From: Lepidonotus clava
Lineage: Eukaryota; Annelida; Polychaeta; Phyllodocida; Polynoidae
Direction of reading: 5' to 3'
Length of the DNA: 64,000 nt
NCBI GenBank assembly: GCA_936440205.1
Contig: OW387147.1
Location: 28,855,629-28,919,628, forward strand
Shown here: piece by piece, positions 44,169 through 53,941 of the stretch
Numbering within the stretch: position 1 is the first letter of the stretch
Layout of the letters: the number at the start of each line of letters is the position of its first letter
Notes under the pieces: model-generated
Told to the model about the DNA's origin: nothing
Database searches by the model: none
What the model saw: only the letters and a program-made list of their open reading frames with translations
Made by a program: the position numbers and the translations under genes

Positions 44169-46778
44169 ATGTGCAGAACCATCATGTCGACCAAACTAGT
44201 ATTCCTGCTTCTCTTCCTAACCATTTTGACGAAAACTCTAGGTTGTTCTGTCAAAAACGACTGCTCCTTAACCGACAACTTGGACACGCTTATCTGCTAC
44301 TGTTTACCGACAACTTTCACACACAGAACGCTAAGAACTACGCAAATCTTTCTAATTTCCCCCGCCGCATCACAGCAACAATACATCAAATACGACATAG
44401 ATGTCTTCCCATTCCTTGCAGTTATCAAAACAAGTGGAATTACATTTCAATGCGAAGCAGGAAAATGCATGTAAGTATAGGCTTAACTCACTTAATATTA
44501 ACAGTATAAAATTAATCAAATATAATACCTTTCTAAGTTTCTTAAGTTTTAGCTTAACAAGTTTCTTAAAATTCTGAACATTATATAAATACCTTTCATA
44601 CCCAAAGTTTTTCTAATCTTTGCTTTCTAAATTTCTTAAATTCTAAACATTAATTTTTTATTCAGATTAAAAGCAACAGAAAAACCAACTTCTATGAAAC
44701 CAACATCTTCATTTCCAAATACCATGTAAGTTATTAGTCTTAAGTGCACTCTAAACCTAAAAATAAAACAGCATGCTTCCTCCTAACATTCCTATATGGC
44801 AAACTAAGTTAAACCTCCTTTTAATATTAAACATCATAGTTACGTAAAAGTCACTCATGCTAACTGCAAAAGCAGTGACGCCATCTAACTTCTACCTTAA
44901 ACATTATTCACTTTACACCGTCCTAACCATATTAACCTAACTAATCGTAATTTTTTTATTTAGCTCAGCAATTGAACCAACTGATGCCTTGAAGACAACT
45001 ATTGCCCTATTTGATTTAACTACAACTGACGCATTGAAGACTCAAACTAATGATTTAAGTACAACCACTACATCTATGAAACCAGCATCTTCATTTCCAA
45101 ATACCATGTAAGTTATTAGTCTTAAATGCACTCTAAACCTAAAAATAAAACTGCATGCTTCCTCCTAACATTCCTATATGACAAACGTAAGTTAAACCTC
45201 CTTTTAATATTAAACATAGTCTACGTTAAAGTCACATGCTAACTGCAAAAGCAGTGGCGCCATCTAACTTCTACCTTAAACAATATTCACTTTGCACCGT
45301 CCTAACCATATTAACCAAACTAATCGTAATTTTTTATTTAGCTCAGCAATTGAAACAACTGATGCCTTGAAGACAACTATTGCCCTATTTGATTTAACTG
45401 AAACAAAAACAACTCATGATTTAACTGACGCATTGAAGACTCAAACTAATGATTTAAGTACAACCACTACATCTATAAAACCAGCATCTTCATTTCCAAA
45501 TACCATGTAAGTTATTAGTCTTAAGTGCACTCTAAACCTAAAAATATAACAGCTTGCTTCCTCCTAACATTCCGATATGGTAAACTAAGTTAAACCTCCT
45601 TTTAATATCAAACAAAGCAACAAACATCATAGTTACGTAAAAGTCACTCATGCTAACTGCAAAAGTGTTTTAATAGCTTTATAATCCCTATTCAGCCTAT
45701 CACCATTTAAAACTACTAATATCTTTAACAACAAATCTAGCATTATATCCATCCTAACTTCTAACAAAAATATTAATCTATATGTAATTTATTATTTGTA
45801 AAATACTTTATACTTTCAGCTCACCCAAAACTTCAAGTCTGTCACAAGCCTCTACACCTATTACTTCAAGCCAGCCACGTACTTCAAGTTGGTCCATGTA
45901 AATATATAATTTATTTGTTTTAATAGCTTTATCTAAACTAATATCTTTAACAACAAATCTAGCAACATATGTTTTAATAGCTTTATCTAAACTAATATTT
46001 ATAATCCCTATTCAGCCTATCACAATTTAAAACTACTAATATCTTTAACAACAAATCTAGCATCATATCCATCCTAACTTCTAACAAAAGTTTTATAAAA
46101 ATATTAATCTATATGTAATTTATTATTTGCAAAATACTTTATACTTTCAGCTCACCCAAAACTTCAAGTCTATCGCAAGCCTCCACACCTATTACTTCAA
46201 ATCGGCCACAAACTTCTACTACCTCCACACCTATCAGTACTTCACGTCTACCGCAAACCTCTACTACCTCCACGCCTATCAGTACTTCAAGTCTACCGCA
46301 AACCTCTACTACCTCCACACCTATCAGTACTTTAAGTCTGCCGCAAACCTCTCTCAGTACTTCAAGCCAACCACATCCTACAAGTCTAGCGCAAACCTCT
46401 ACATTTAGCAGTTCAAGCCAACCACAAGTCACTATACCTATAAATACAACATTTTCAAATGAACCAAAAACACCTAACGCATCTTTCGCATCTACACCTA
46501 AACCTATTGACAAATCAACTCCAAAAAATATCGTACCAGTAGCTGATATTATAGCAGGAATCTTATCTTTCTTAGTTCTTTTTGGTATTATATTAACATC
46601 TTTTATTCTTTATAAACTTTTCAGAAAAACTTGTCAAAACAAATTTGAACAATATAGAATTCGATCTATTCAGCGAACCACACTTCATATGAGATCTCGA
46701 TTTAATATTAATGTTAATGTTAATGAAGCACAAGCACCTTCTGAATACACTAGCAGTTTCAGGCACATTCTATGTTAA
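44169..46778 (+). CDS. Mucin-like type I membrane glycoprotein gene of the Polinton (exon cassettes)
   Basis: The only plus-strand gene of the element. It starts with a signal peptide (MSTKLVFLLLFL..., preferred ATG at 44184) and a short Cys-containing ectodomain. It then has several exon-like blocks bounded by AG and GTAAGT-type signals, all entering in the same phase: about 44184-44470, 44666-44725, 44964-45107, 45342-45506, 45820-45897 and 46151 to the end. Middle blocks are Thr/Ser/Pro-rich and the last has TSTTSTPIST-type tandem repeats, typical of an O-glycosylated stalk. A hydrophobic membrane segment (IIAGILSFLVLFGIILTSFIL) and a basic cytoplasmic tail follow. A DNA transposon begins at its extreme 3' end. 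An attachment or immune-decoy role is inferred. Confidence 0.6.
44590..45520 (+). repeat. Tandem duplicated exon-plus-intron cassettes (set A)
   Basis: Units of about 380-400 bases that contain an exon-like block ending TTTCCAAATACCAT and the following GTAAGTTATTAGTCTTAA intron start are repeated at 44710, 45090 and 45490. The intron and exon portions are both conserved between copies, showing recent segmental duplication. Confidence 0.85.
45655..46240 (+). repeat. Tandem duplicated exon-plus-intron cassettes (set B)
   Basis: A roughly 330-bp unit (intron sequence with CCCTATTCAGCCTATCAC, then TACTTTCAG and an exon start CTCACCCAAAACTTCAAGTC) is present twice, with its acceptors at 45819 and 46150. 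Confidence 0.85.
46763..46766. repeat. Left target-site duplication GCAC of the inserted DNA transposon
   Basis: GCAC precedes the left TIR and recurs exactly after the right TIR at 48803-48806. Confidence 0.65.
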
Positions 46779-48802
46779 GTGTTGCATTGGGTGTCTTCAA
46801 CATTGAAAGGCTTATAACTTTTTTCACTTACTCATTTTTCCATGGCAATTCAAATTTCTAATATCCTTATGTTGAAACCAATTCTTTGATATATAGGAAT
46901 GTTAATCAGGTATGTGTTAAAATTGAACTTTTAATTTGTTAAAGTGTCATGTACCCTCAAAACCCTCAAAACTCCATGTCCACAGAGAATTATTTTTTCC
47001 CTTTAATACTGTAGATGTCAAAATAATTAATTTACAGCCCAATTTCATATCGTGCTGTGTTCTTACTATAACTCCTTACAGTTTTATGATTTTTAATGTA
47101 TCCTAATCTAAGAATGTATATTTTTTCTACTTTAATGGAAAATGTCCACTCTATTTAGTATCTACGAGAGATTTTTAAAGAAACTAGGCATTTTGGTTTG
47201 GAAAATAATGCTAGGCCTGTATTTTCTGTACTAAAATGTCTGGGGCACTTAGCCCCATTAGAAAAAACACTGAAAGATAATGTTTTGATTAAAATAAAAA
47301 TTGTCTGACTGCTATAATATGCACTTTTTACCCATATATTTAAGGGGGGTATCTACGAGAGATGAGGTTTAGCAATGAAAGAGATTATTCAGAAGAGAAA
47401 AACAAAGAAATTATGATAGATCTACTATTCAAACTTAAATATCCTGAATTTTAGTTATCTACACTCGTTATCAAAGGCTCCAGGAGGACAGGAATAGCAA
47501 AATAGTATCTACGAGAGATGTATCTACGAGAGATTTTGAAATGATATTTCTACCACTGATAGCAAATTATTATAAAATTAATTAAAGCAAACCACAACGC
47601 AAATCAGTTATATATTGTCAAATAAAATTTTCAGTGAACTTTGTTTGTTGACAAACCATGTATGATTATGCTTCATCTGATAACAGAATGGTATGCAAAA
47701 TTCTATTCAAAAACAGATTTAGACTGTCATGAATACTCATTTTCTGACTTGTTTTGGTCTGTTGTGTGGTCCACACAAATACCTAGATTGTTTACCCAAA
47801 AACTGATGATGTCATCAAAATGTCATTTCCGGAATCCCCCCTGCATTTTCACTCTGCTAGCAGAGTCTCTAATGAGTATTATTTTTGGTGGAGAATGATG
47901 TGGGAATTGAGAGGAGGCAAACATGGTTGAGCCTGGCTTAGTACAGAAAGGAAAGGGGAGGAATTGACCTATTGACCCTGATGATGACATCACTGATTAT
48001 GGGGCAGTTGGGTCACATGGGGGGATTCCCCAACAAGTTGATTGCAGACCAGAAAACAAAAACAAACAGATCCTCTTTCCAAGGATCATAATTATCAGAC
48101 TTCTAGCCACCAATATTTGATTTTAACTGGCAATATGATTTATATGAGTGTAGTTGAAGATGTCAGGATCGATTTTGAAAATTTAAAAAATTTACTAAAT
48201 TTTGATAATTTTGCATTGTGGTTTGCTTTAATTCAAGCTAGACACAGTTACCGGTGAAATTTTTCATGTTCAAAAATTTTAAACCAGATATCACTTAATT
48301 GATTTTTGAATCAGTGGTGGTGATTTTGCCAAAATAGTATCTACGAGAGATTTTACCTTTACGGTATCTATTATATACTCCACATTAGATGGCCAAGTGA
48401 AAAAATAGTTTTCAGGAACACTGACACTCCTATGTTACTATGACTCTAACTCCATAAATAATTATCATATTTTGATAATTTTGGTATTGTTTGAAAGCTA
48501 AGATACTACTCTTCAATGTGAAATTCACAAAAAGGGGGTATCACATTGTTATAGTGGGTCACATATCAGTTCTAAGTTGTTCAATAAAGGAACATAAAAG
48601 AAAGCTTTTATCCCATTTGGTCAGATATATCATATATATCTTTGAAGTGTCATATCTCTATTATGAAGAAGTTTAACGAGCCAATTTTTTTCAAGAGAAC
48701 AGAATAACACCTGTCTTTTGAGAAAAAATTACAATTAAACTTGTAATTCCGATTTTGTTTTTTCACTTTTTTTCTACCCATATGCAACACTTAACGTAGA
48801 AT
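46767..48802. mobile_element. 2.0-kb TIR DNA transposon inserted in the Polinton
   Basis: Both ends carry the same inverted terminus: ATTCTATGTTAAGTGTT at 46767 and, reading inward from 48802, ATTCTACGTTAAGTGTT; the match extends about 26 bases with one substitution and a small indel. GCAC flanks both sides, so the target duplication is 4 bp. There is no transposase-like frame, so it is non-autonomous. Composition is closer to host DNA than to the Polinton. The superfamily is unresolved; 4-bp duplications are seen in Sola-type elements among others. It inserted at the 3' end of the glycoprotein gene after the Polinton was in place. Confidence 0.75.
47159..48351 (+). repeat. Dispersed 14-mer TATCTACGAGAGAT, five copies
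   Basis: Exact copies at 47159, 47350, 47506, 47521 and 48338, all inside the inserted DNA transposon and all in one orientation. Confidence 0.9.
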
Positions 48803-48884
48803 GCACGTTCAATTCTCTAAACTCTGAAAGCTTTGAATCTATTAGCATAGTACAAGAAGAAATTGAAATGACTACTTTTAAAAC

Positions 48885-48950
48885 TTTTTCTTCTCCCTCA
48901 CCTTCTCCTCCCTCACCTTCTCCTCCCTCACCTTCTCCAACTCCCTCACC
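48885..48950 (+). repeat. CCTCACCTTCTC tandem repeat
   Basis: Four imperfect copies of a 12-15-base CT-rich unit lie between the inserted transposon and the dUTPase gene. On the plus strand it is open in a frame rich in Ser and Pro. Confidence 0.7.
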
Positions 48951-48984
48951 TCCTATTAACTTGTAAAATAAAACCTTTAGCACT

Positions 48985-49419
48985 TTAACAATATCCACTA
49001 GAACCAAACCCCTTACAACCACGATCAGTTTTGCTTAACTCTTGTACTTCATAAACACAGGCATTTGAATAACGCTCTAAAATAATTTGAGCAATCCTAT
49101 CACCAGCCTTAATAAGAAAATCTAAATTTCCAAAGTTATACAAAATAATACTAACATTTCCTCTATAATCTTCATCAATAACTCCTGCTCCAACTTCAAT
49201 AGAATAATATTTAGAAAGACTAGATCTAGATGCTATTCTTCCATAACATTTTTCAGGAAACTCAAACTGTAAATCTGTTTTAATTTCAAGTTTTTTTCCT
49301 GCTGGTAAAATATAATCATAAGCACTATACAAATCTAATCCTGCTGAAAATAATGAACTTCTCTTTGGAAGATTAGCCTTTTCGGAAAGCCTAACAACAT
49401 AAACCTTATCATGCGACAT
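48985..49419 (-). CDS. dUTPase (trimeric type)
   Basis: A 144-residue dUTP diphosphatase, converting dUTP to dUMP and limiting uracil in DNA. All five classical motifs are present in order: SAGLDLYSA (I), GRIASRSSLS (II), GAGVIDEDYRGNV (III, with the catalytic Asp), GDRIAQIILERY (IV) and DRGCKGFGSSGYC (V, the flexible C-terminal arm). The length is that of animal and viral trimeric dUTPases. Here it belongs to the Polinton by composition and position, and fits the PolB-based replication set. It may have been captured from a host. Open throughout, in a fossil element. Confidence 0.9.
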   Translation of the reverse strand: MSHDKVYVVRLSEKANLPKRSSLFSAGLDLYSAYDYILPAGKKLEIKTDLQFEFPEKCYGRIASRSSLSKYYSIEVGAGVIDEDYRGNVSIILYNFGNLDFLIKAGDRIAQIILERYSNACVYEVQELSKTDRGCKGFGSSGYC

Positions 49420-49420
49420 C

Positions 49421-49672
49421 TTAATTATGCTCCTTTAACACCACAGACTTATTCAAACTATTCTGAAAAATACATACACAAACTCGAATAGGTCTCAAAT
49501 TATTATCCCTTTCTATACTTTGCACCTGAAAATACTTAGACCTGGCAAACAAATCATAATAAACTAAATATTTGGAGTTAACTGAAACATTTTTAAAATT
49601 TGAACTTTCAGAAACATTTTTAAAATTTGAACTTTCAGAATATATTATATCAAAATACACGTATTGTTTCAT
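49421..49672 (-). CDS. Small unrecognised Polinton protein
   Basis: An 83-residue frame immediately upstream of the dUTPase, with one base between its stop and the dUTPase ATG. It contains a tandem duplication of about nine residues (SESSNFKNV), reflecting a DNA duplication. No motif is recognised. Tight coupling to the dUTPase gene suggests co-transcription. Confidence 0.45.
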   Translation of the reverse strand: MKQYVYFDIIYSESSNFKNVSESSNFKNVSVNSKYLVYYDLFARSKYFQVQSIERDNNLRPIRVCVCIFQNSLNKSVVLKEHN

Positions 49673-52607
49673 ATTTCTAAATACACTTACCTGTTCGGTA
49701 CCACACTAAATACAATACAATATTTCTCACAAATAAATAAATAAGTACACTTACCTGTTTATAATGTGCCTGTGATGAATGACACCGAGCTTGATCTTGA
49801 AGCTTCTAAGTCGCAAAACTATAAAGCTGAATTTCAACAAAAGCAAAAGCAACAACCAACAATCACCTAACTAAATACAAACCAAAAATAATTCCAACTA
49901 GTACTAAAATTATCTTAAGTAAAACAGACCAAAAATAATTTCAACTAGCGCTTAGCGCTAGCTAAAATCAAAACGTCAATCTCCAAACCAAGAAATAGCT
50001 AAAATCAAAACGTCAATTTCCAACCACCTCTAAGAACGTCAATCTCCAAACCAAGAAAGCAATTTCCAACCACCTCTAGAAATATCAATCTCCACAACCA
50101 CCTCTGAAAATATCAATCTCCACAAACTCGTGAAAATATCAATCTCCACAAACTCGTGCACTTACGCCCAACAAAGCACGCACTTGCGCCCAACGCGGGG
50201 CCCAACGGCGCTCTTTACCACACTACAATTAACCACACACATCCAAACCAACACCAAAGAAATGCGCGCAAAAGATCAACACAAAGCTTTTATACCCTCT
50301 TTATTAGTCTCAGCCAATCACAAGACAATAACATTATGTTATGATTGTGAAAGTATTTAAGGTGCTTATAGGTTTTCATTTTTAATAATAAACCAAAATA
50401 GTATACGTTTATATTATAAAACGCACGCATTAACTTAAACTATCTTTTCTCACTACATTTATATAAACAAAACGAAAATATATAAAATTGAATATTTAAT
50501 AATTTGCTAATTTATAAAGTCGTTTCAAACTTTTATCCCTTCAGTACCTCCTCGTACAAAGCAAAATACCCACATGGAAACAAGACACAACATCCAGAAC
50601 CTTCCATGTAAGGTACTGAAAGGGAATACATAAACTTTCTCTCACTCTTAATTTGATATAATCATTTAAACTTTAAACATTGAAGCATATTTTATTATAA
50701 AACAAACTTTCATTTTAAAATATTTCAAAAATGTCTTAGCAAACTCTTAAAAATCAATAAACATACATACATATATATCTCAAAACCCCTCCTCGTACCT
50801 CTACAAGAAGGTATGTTACCACACAAGAAGAAATAATTAACTATCATATTTAGACTTACCATTAGACCTCAACAGCTTATCAGCTACCCAAATTTATATA
50901 TATCCAAGCTACAATTTTAGTATGTTCACAGCTTATCAGCTACCCAAATTTATATATCCAAGCTACAATTTTAATATATTCACATCACTTTGTTTAGTTC
51001 AATGTATTTACAATATTCAGCTAACCAATTTATATAAAGCTACAATTTTAATGTGTTCACAACACTTTATTGTTTGAGCAAAATGTATTTACATTTATTC
51101 AAGTTTGCTGTTTATTTACCTTTAAAAATAAACCTTAATGTATTACATGTACTAACCATTCTTAATATGTTCATACAATTCTTAGCCAAATGCTTTCAAT
51201 TATTAATGCATTATAAAATGGTTGTTTTCACTAAAGTCAAATATAATAACTGCTATAGCCCAAATTAAACCTTGTCAATTATTACACTTGCGCTTTAATA
51301 TGCTACAAAACTGTATATATATCTTAACGCTTTCTTATCTTCTCTGCAAATAAACCGTTATAATCAAGCAAGTCGATTATGTTTATTCTTCCAAGCTATA
51401 CGTTCGCCCCAACTGCGTCACCAATATTATATAAATTACTCTAACCAATACACATACTGGCACAAAAAAAGAATACCTGGATCTGTGCCCAAACCATAAA
51501 TATCAATTTCCTAGACTAACATACTGATTTCATAAGACTTGTGAAAGAACACTATTACTAGATTTACAGCTTGATTTCATAAGACTTGTGAAAGAACACT
51601 ATTACTAGATTTACAGCTATGTCACACTAGTCAAAAAAGTAAAATAGGCAGAAAACACTGAAAAATAAATAGGCACTAATCAAAAGTAACTTAAAAAAAT
51701 TATTTCATATTCATAAACGCACAAAGCTACATTAACACTAGAATCACCTAGGTCAATGTACGTCTCAACCCTCGCGTCACTCCGCACAAAACTTCATTAA
51801 CACTAGCCTGGTCGCCGGCCCACTCGCAGGAGGGCGAGTATTAGGCCAGGCACGGAGGTCTGGATTCCTCGCGGACAGCGCGCGGCGTTATCTACCGGAG
51901 CGCCCCGCGTCGCTGTAAATCGAGTAAGCAGGTACAAAGTGTGTCCGCGCGGCGTTCTCTACCAGAGCGTCCCGCGTCGCTCTAAATTAAGCGTACATGG
52001 ACAGAATCTCCAAATTAGTGTGCTGTTGCATACGCACACATCGTTACAACGCGAAAAGGGTCTGCTCTGGAGTACACGCACCCGGTTGCAACGTTTACTC
52101 CATACCGAGGCTTTAACCAAAGTACATTAACACTAGAATCACCTAAAACCACGTCATGACCGCTAAGCTAATCTCAAAAACTATATGTTCATTCTCCAAA
52201 AGTCGAAAAATTTCAAGATTAGCTCAACGACCACTCTGCAACACAACACTCTTACAACAGACTTGCAAAGAGGCAGCATTCTGCATGTAGATACGCACAT
52301 CCGGTTTTCATACCACTATATCATACCAAATTAAATAATTGTAAAATGCAAAATTCTTAACCTGTGTTTATTTCATAATTAGGTGTCAAGCAATAGCCTC
52401 GTAAAGTATCTAAGAAATAGGAGTGTTATAAATATCAAGACTGAGAATGTAAACAAACTTTCAAAAGTTACGACAATCCAATATGGTGGCCGTGTACCAT
52501 GTCTGCAAACACTATAATAAATCAACAAGGTTCAATTCGTTCCCACTAGAGAGAGACACAATATACAATAACTTCCCACCAGAGGGAAACCAAATGTAAC
52601 AAATAAG
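49673..52607. other. Noncoding right arm of the Polinton
   Basis: AT-rich with many direct repeats: ACGTCAATCTCCAAACC and AATATCAATCTCCAC series (49970-50155), a 56-bp unit with CAGCTTATCAGCTACCC (50873-51060), and a perfect 47-bp tandem duplication (51525-51618). No gene is recognised. It probably contains the promoter of the dUTPase pair. Confidence 0.55.
51728..52145. repeat. GC-rich island flanked by 23-bp direct repeats with piggyBac-like tips
   Basis: TACATTAACACTAGAATCAC is repeated exactly at 51728 and 52123, and a partial copy (ATTAACACTAG) lies at about 51796. Each contains TTAA followed by CACTAG, resembling a piggyBac-type tip, but all point the same way. Between them is a GC-rich block in which GCGCGGCGTT...TCTACC.GAGCG.CCCGCGTCGCT is present twice (about 51878 and 51950). 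Confidence 0.5.
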
Positions 52608-53225
52608 TTAATGCCTAATATGTCTAGTAATAAATTCAATCACATCTAATCTCCTCATTTGCCTCAAAACTTTAAATAATTTATCTAAATTTAAATAACC
52701 ATATTGTGATTGAAAAACCTTTAAAACTTCATAAGCACGATGAACTTTTGGTTCATATAAATCATAAAAAATATTATCTATTTCAGTTAAAGAAATAGAC
52801 AAATAAATTCCTAAATTTCTCCAATCCATCACTAAACGCTCAGCCAACTGTAAAAATAAAACTTGAATAATATTATCAGATATATTTTTATCATTTTTGG
52901 GTATAAAACTTAAAACAATTTCAATCAAATCATAACGATACAAACTTGACAAAGCTGTAATTAACTCGTTCAAATAATCATTTTTATCCACTCGATCCCA
53001 CCATAAATTTAACATTTGTAATATATTAGACTGTAACACAGTACTTTTATCTTTACCTCGAATTCTATGTAAATCTTTGCTCTCTAATTCTAAATATATT
53101 GCCAAACTTTCCCAATCACAATAAAGCAAATCTGCAATAGACTGCAATACTTCATCAGCAATAACCAATTTTTCAGCTGACATTTTCTTAAGCTTATTAT
53201 CAATAATAATATAAACATTCAACAT
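52608..53225 (-). CDS. Tandem death-domain protein of the Polinton
   Basis: A 205-residue protein; the ATG at residue 15 (MSAEKLVIADEV, 53183) is the likely start. Two death-fold repeats are visible. The first, about 17-110, has LQSIADLLYCDWESLAIYLEL, a Trp-containing LNLWWDR and ALSSLYRYDLIEIVL. The second, about 115-205, has FLQLAERLVMDWRNLGIYLSI, EIDNIF and LRQMRRLDVIEFI. The DW..L...L pattern and the terminal R.D(L/V)IE helix are characteristic of death domains in FADD-, TRADD- or PIDD-like adaptors. A host-derived decoy that blocks cell-death signalling is the natural inference. It is the outermost gene at the right end. Open throughout, in a fossil element. Confidence 0.65.
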   Translation of the reverse strand: MLNVYIIIDNKLKKMSAEKLVIADEVLQSIADLLYCDWESLAIYLELESKDLHRIRGKDKSTVLQSNILQMLNLWWDRVDKNDYLNELITALSSLYRYDLIEIVLSFIPKNDKNISDNIIQVLFLQLAERLVMDWRNLGIYLSISLTEIDNIFYDLYEPKVHRAYEVLKVFQSQYGYLNLDKLFKVLRQMRRLDVIEFITRHIRH

Positions 53226-53293
53226 TAATCACAAGAATATTTCTATTTCCAGTTCTTCAACATTAATCACAAGAATATTTCTATTTCCAGTTC
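53218..53293. repeat. 38-bp tandem duplication upstream of the death-domain gene
   Basis: TTCAACATTAATCACAAGAA and the following ATATTTCTATTTCCAG occur twice in a row, starting at 53218 and 53256. Confidence 0.85.
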
Positions 53294-53310
53294 TAAAATT
53301 TGCAATTGCA

Positions 53311-53403
53311 TGACGTGAACTACCCCCCTAAAAATTATCGATGACGTGAACTCCCTCACTAAAAATGGTCGATGACGTGAACTCCCTCAAAACCTATACT
53401 ACT
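53311..53403. repeat. Right terminus of the Polinton: three 31-bp units
   Basis: TGACGTGAACT begins at 53311, 53342 and 53373, so three tandem 31-bp units end exactly at the element boundary. Each contains a CRE-like TGACGTGA. Read inward from 53403, the terminus is AGTAGTATAGG, sharing AGTAGTA and an internal GAGTTCA with the left terminus. Confidence 0.8.
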
Positions 53404-53409
53404 AATATA
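53404..53409. repeat. Right target-site duplication AATATA
   Basis: Identical to 24261-24266 on the other side of the element. Confidence 0.75.
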
Positions 53410-53666
53410 CAATTTTGACAGGTCTATCATCAATATTTACTAGAGAAATGACCCAAAATGAAAAAAATACGCTATAAATTTACTCAAAATAAAGTTTTAT
53501 GCCGTTTTAAATGAAAGTTTAGTGCAAATCAAATAGATGATGGCATCCTTATATGCTATACCACAGTACCTTGAAATGGAATTCTGCTGCAGTTCTGATG
53601 ATACTTATGAGGCTTACATCAATCAATCATGAAGTGTAGTGCGACTCTTAAACTATTTCGGTCTGA

Positions 53667-53941
53667 CAGGGTACCAACACAAAATCCATTTTCAAATTCC
53701 CTGTTTTCACTGAGACTTCCCTGTCTTACCCTCGTACTGAGTAAGTTGTTCAAATTTAAAAGCCTTGGAATGCAGATAAATTTTGGACCTAGCAAGTCAA
53801 ATCCTTTATATTTTGGGATCAGAAATTGCAGAACCTGGCCAAATGAAATTCCCTGTTTTCCCTAAGCGTTGCTAAATGAAATTCCCTGTGTTTTAATAAA
53901 ATTTGCAAATTCCCTGTTTTCCCTGTGCTATTGGTACCCTG
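53667..53941. mobile_element. MITE with CAGGGTACCAA ends
   Basis: The 275-bp segment starts CAGGGTACCAA and ends TTGGTACCCTG, a short perfect terminal inverted repeat. The interior is full of ATTCCCTGTTTTCCCTG runs. CAGGG tips suggest the hAT superfamily, but no clean 8-bp target duplication is seen. Confidence 0.55.

Larger units (their letters stand above)
24267..53403 (-). mobile_element. Polinton/Maverick (adintovirus-like) element, 29.1 kb
   Basis: A single AT-rich element whose two termini both begin AGTAGTA when read inward and share a GAGTTCA about 20 bases in. A perfect 6-bp AATATA flanks both ends. It encodes the six Polinton hallmarks (PolB, integrase, packaging ATPase, adenain-type protease, major and minor capsid proteins) plus about a dozen accessory genes. 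Nearly all are on the minus strand; the glycoprotein gene is on the plus strand. It looks mostly whole: about two of the core genes appear interrupted about once each, and a 2.0-kb DNA transposon has inserted into it. Exact target duplication and many open genes suggest a young to middle-aged fossil. The long terminal inverted repeats usual for the family are not seen; the ends differ in structure. Confidence 0.9.

Noticed and set aside
46139-46513. 124-codon minus-strand frame opposite the glycoprotein's last exon block
   Set aside because: Mirror of the Thr/Ser-rich repeat on the plus strand; Val/Glu-rich content is explained by that repeat.
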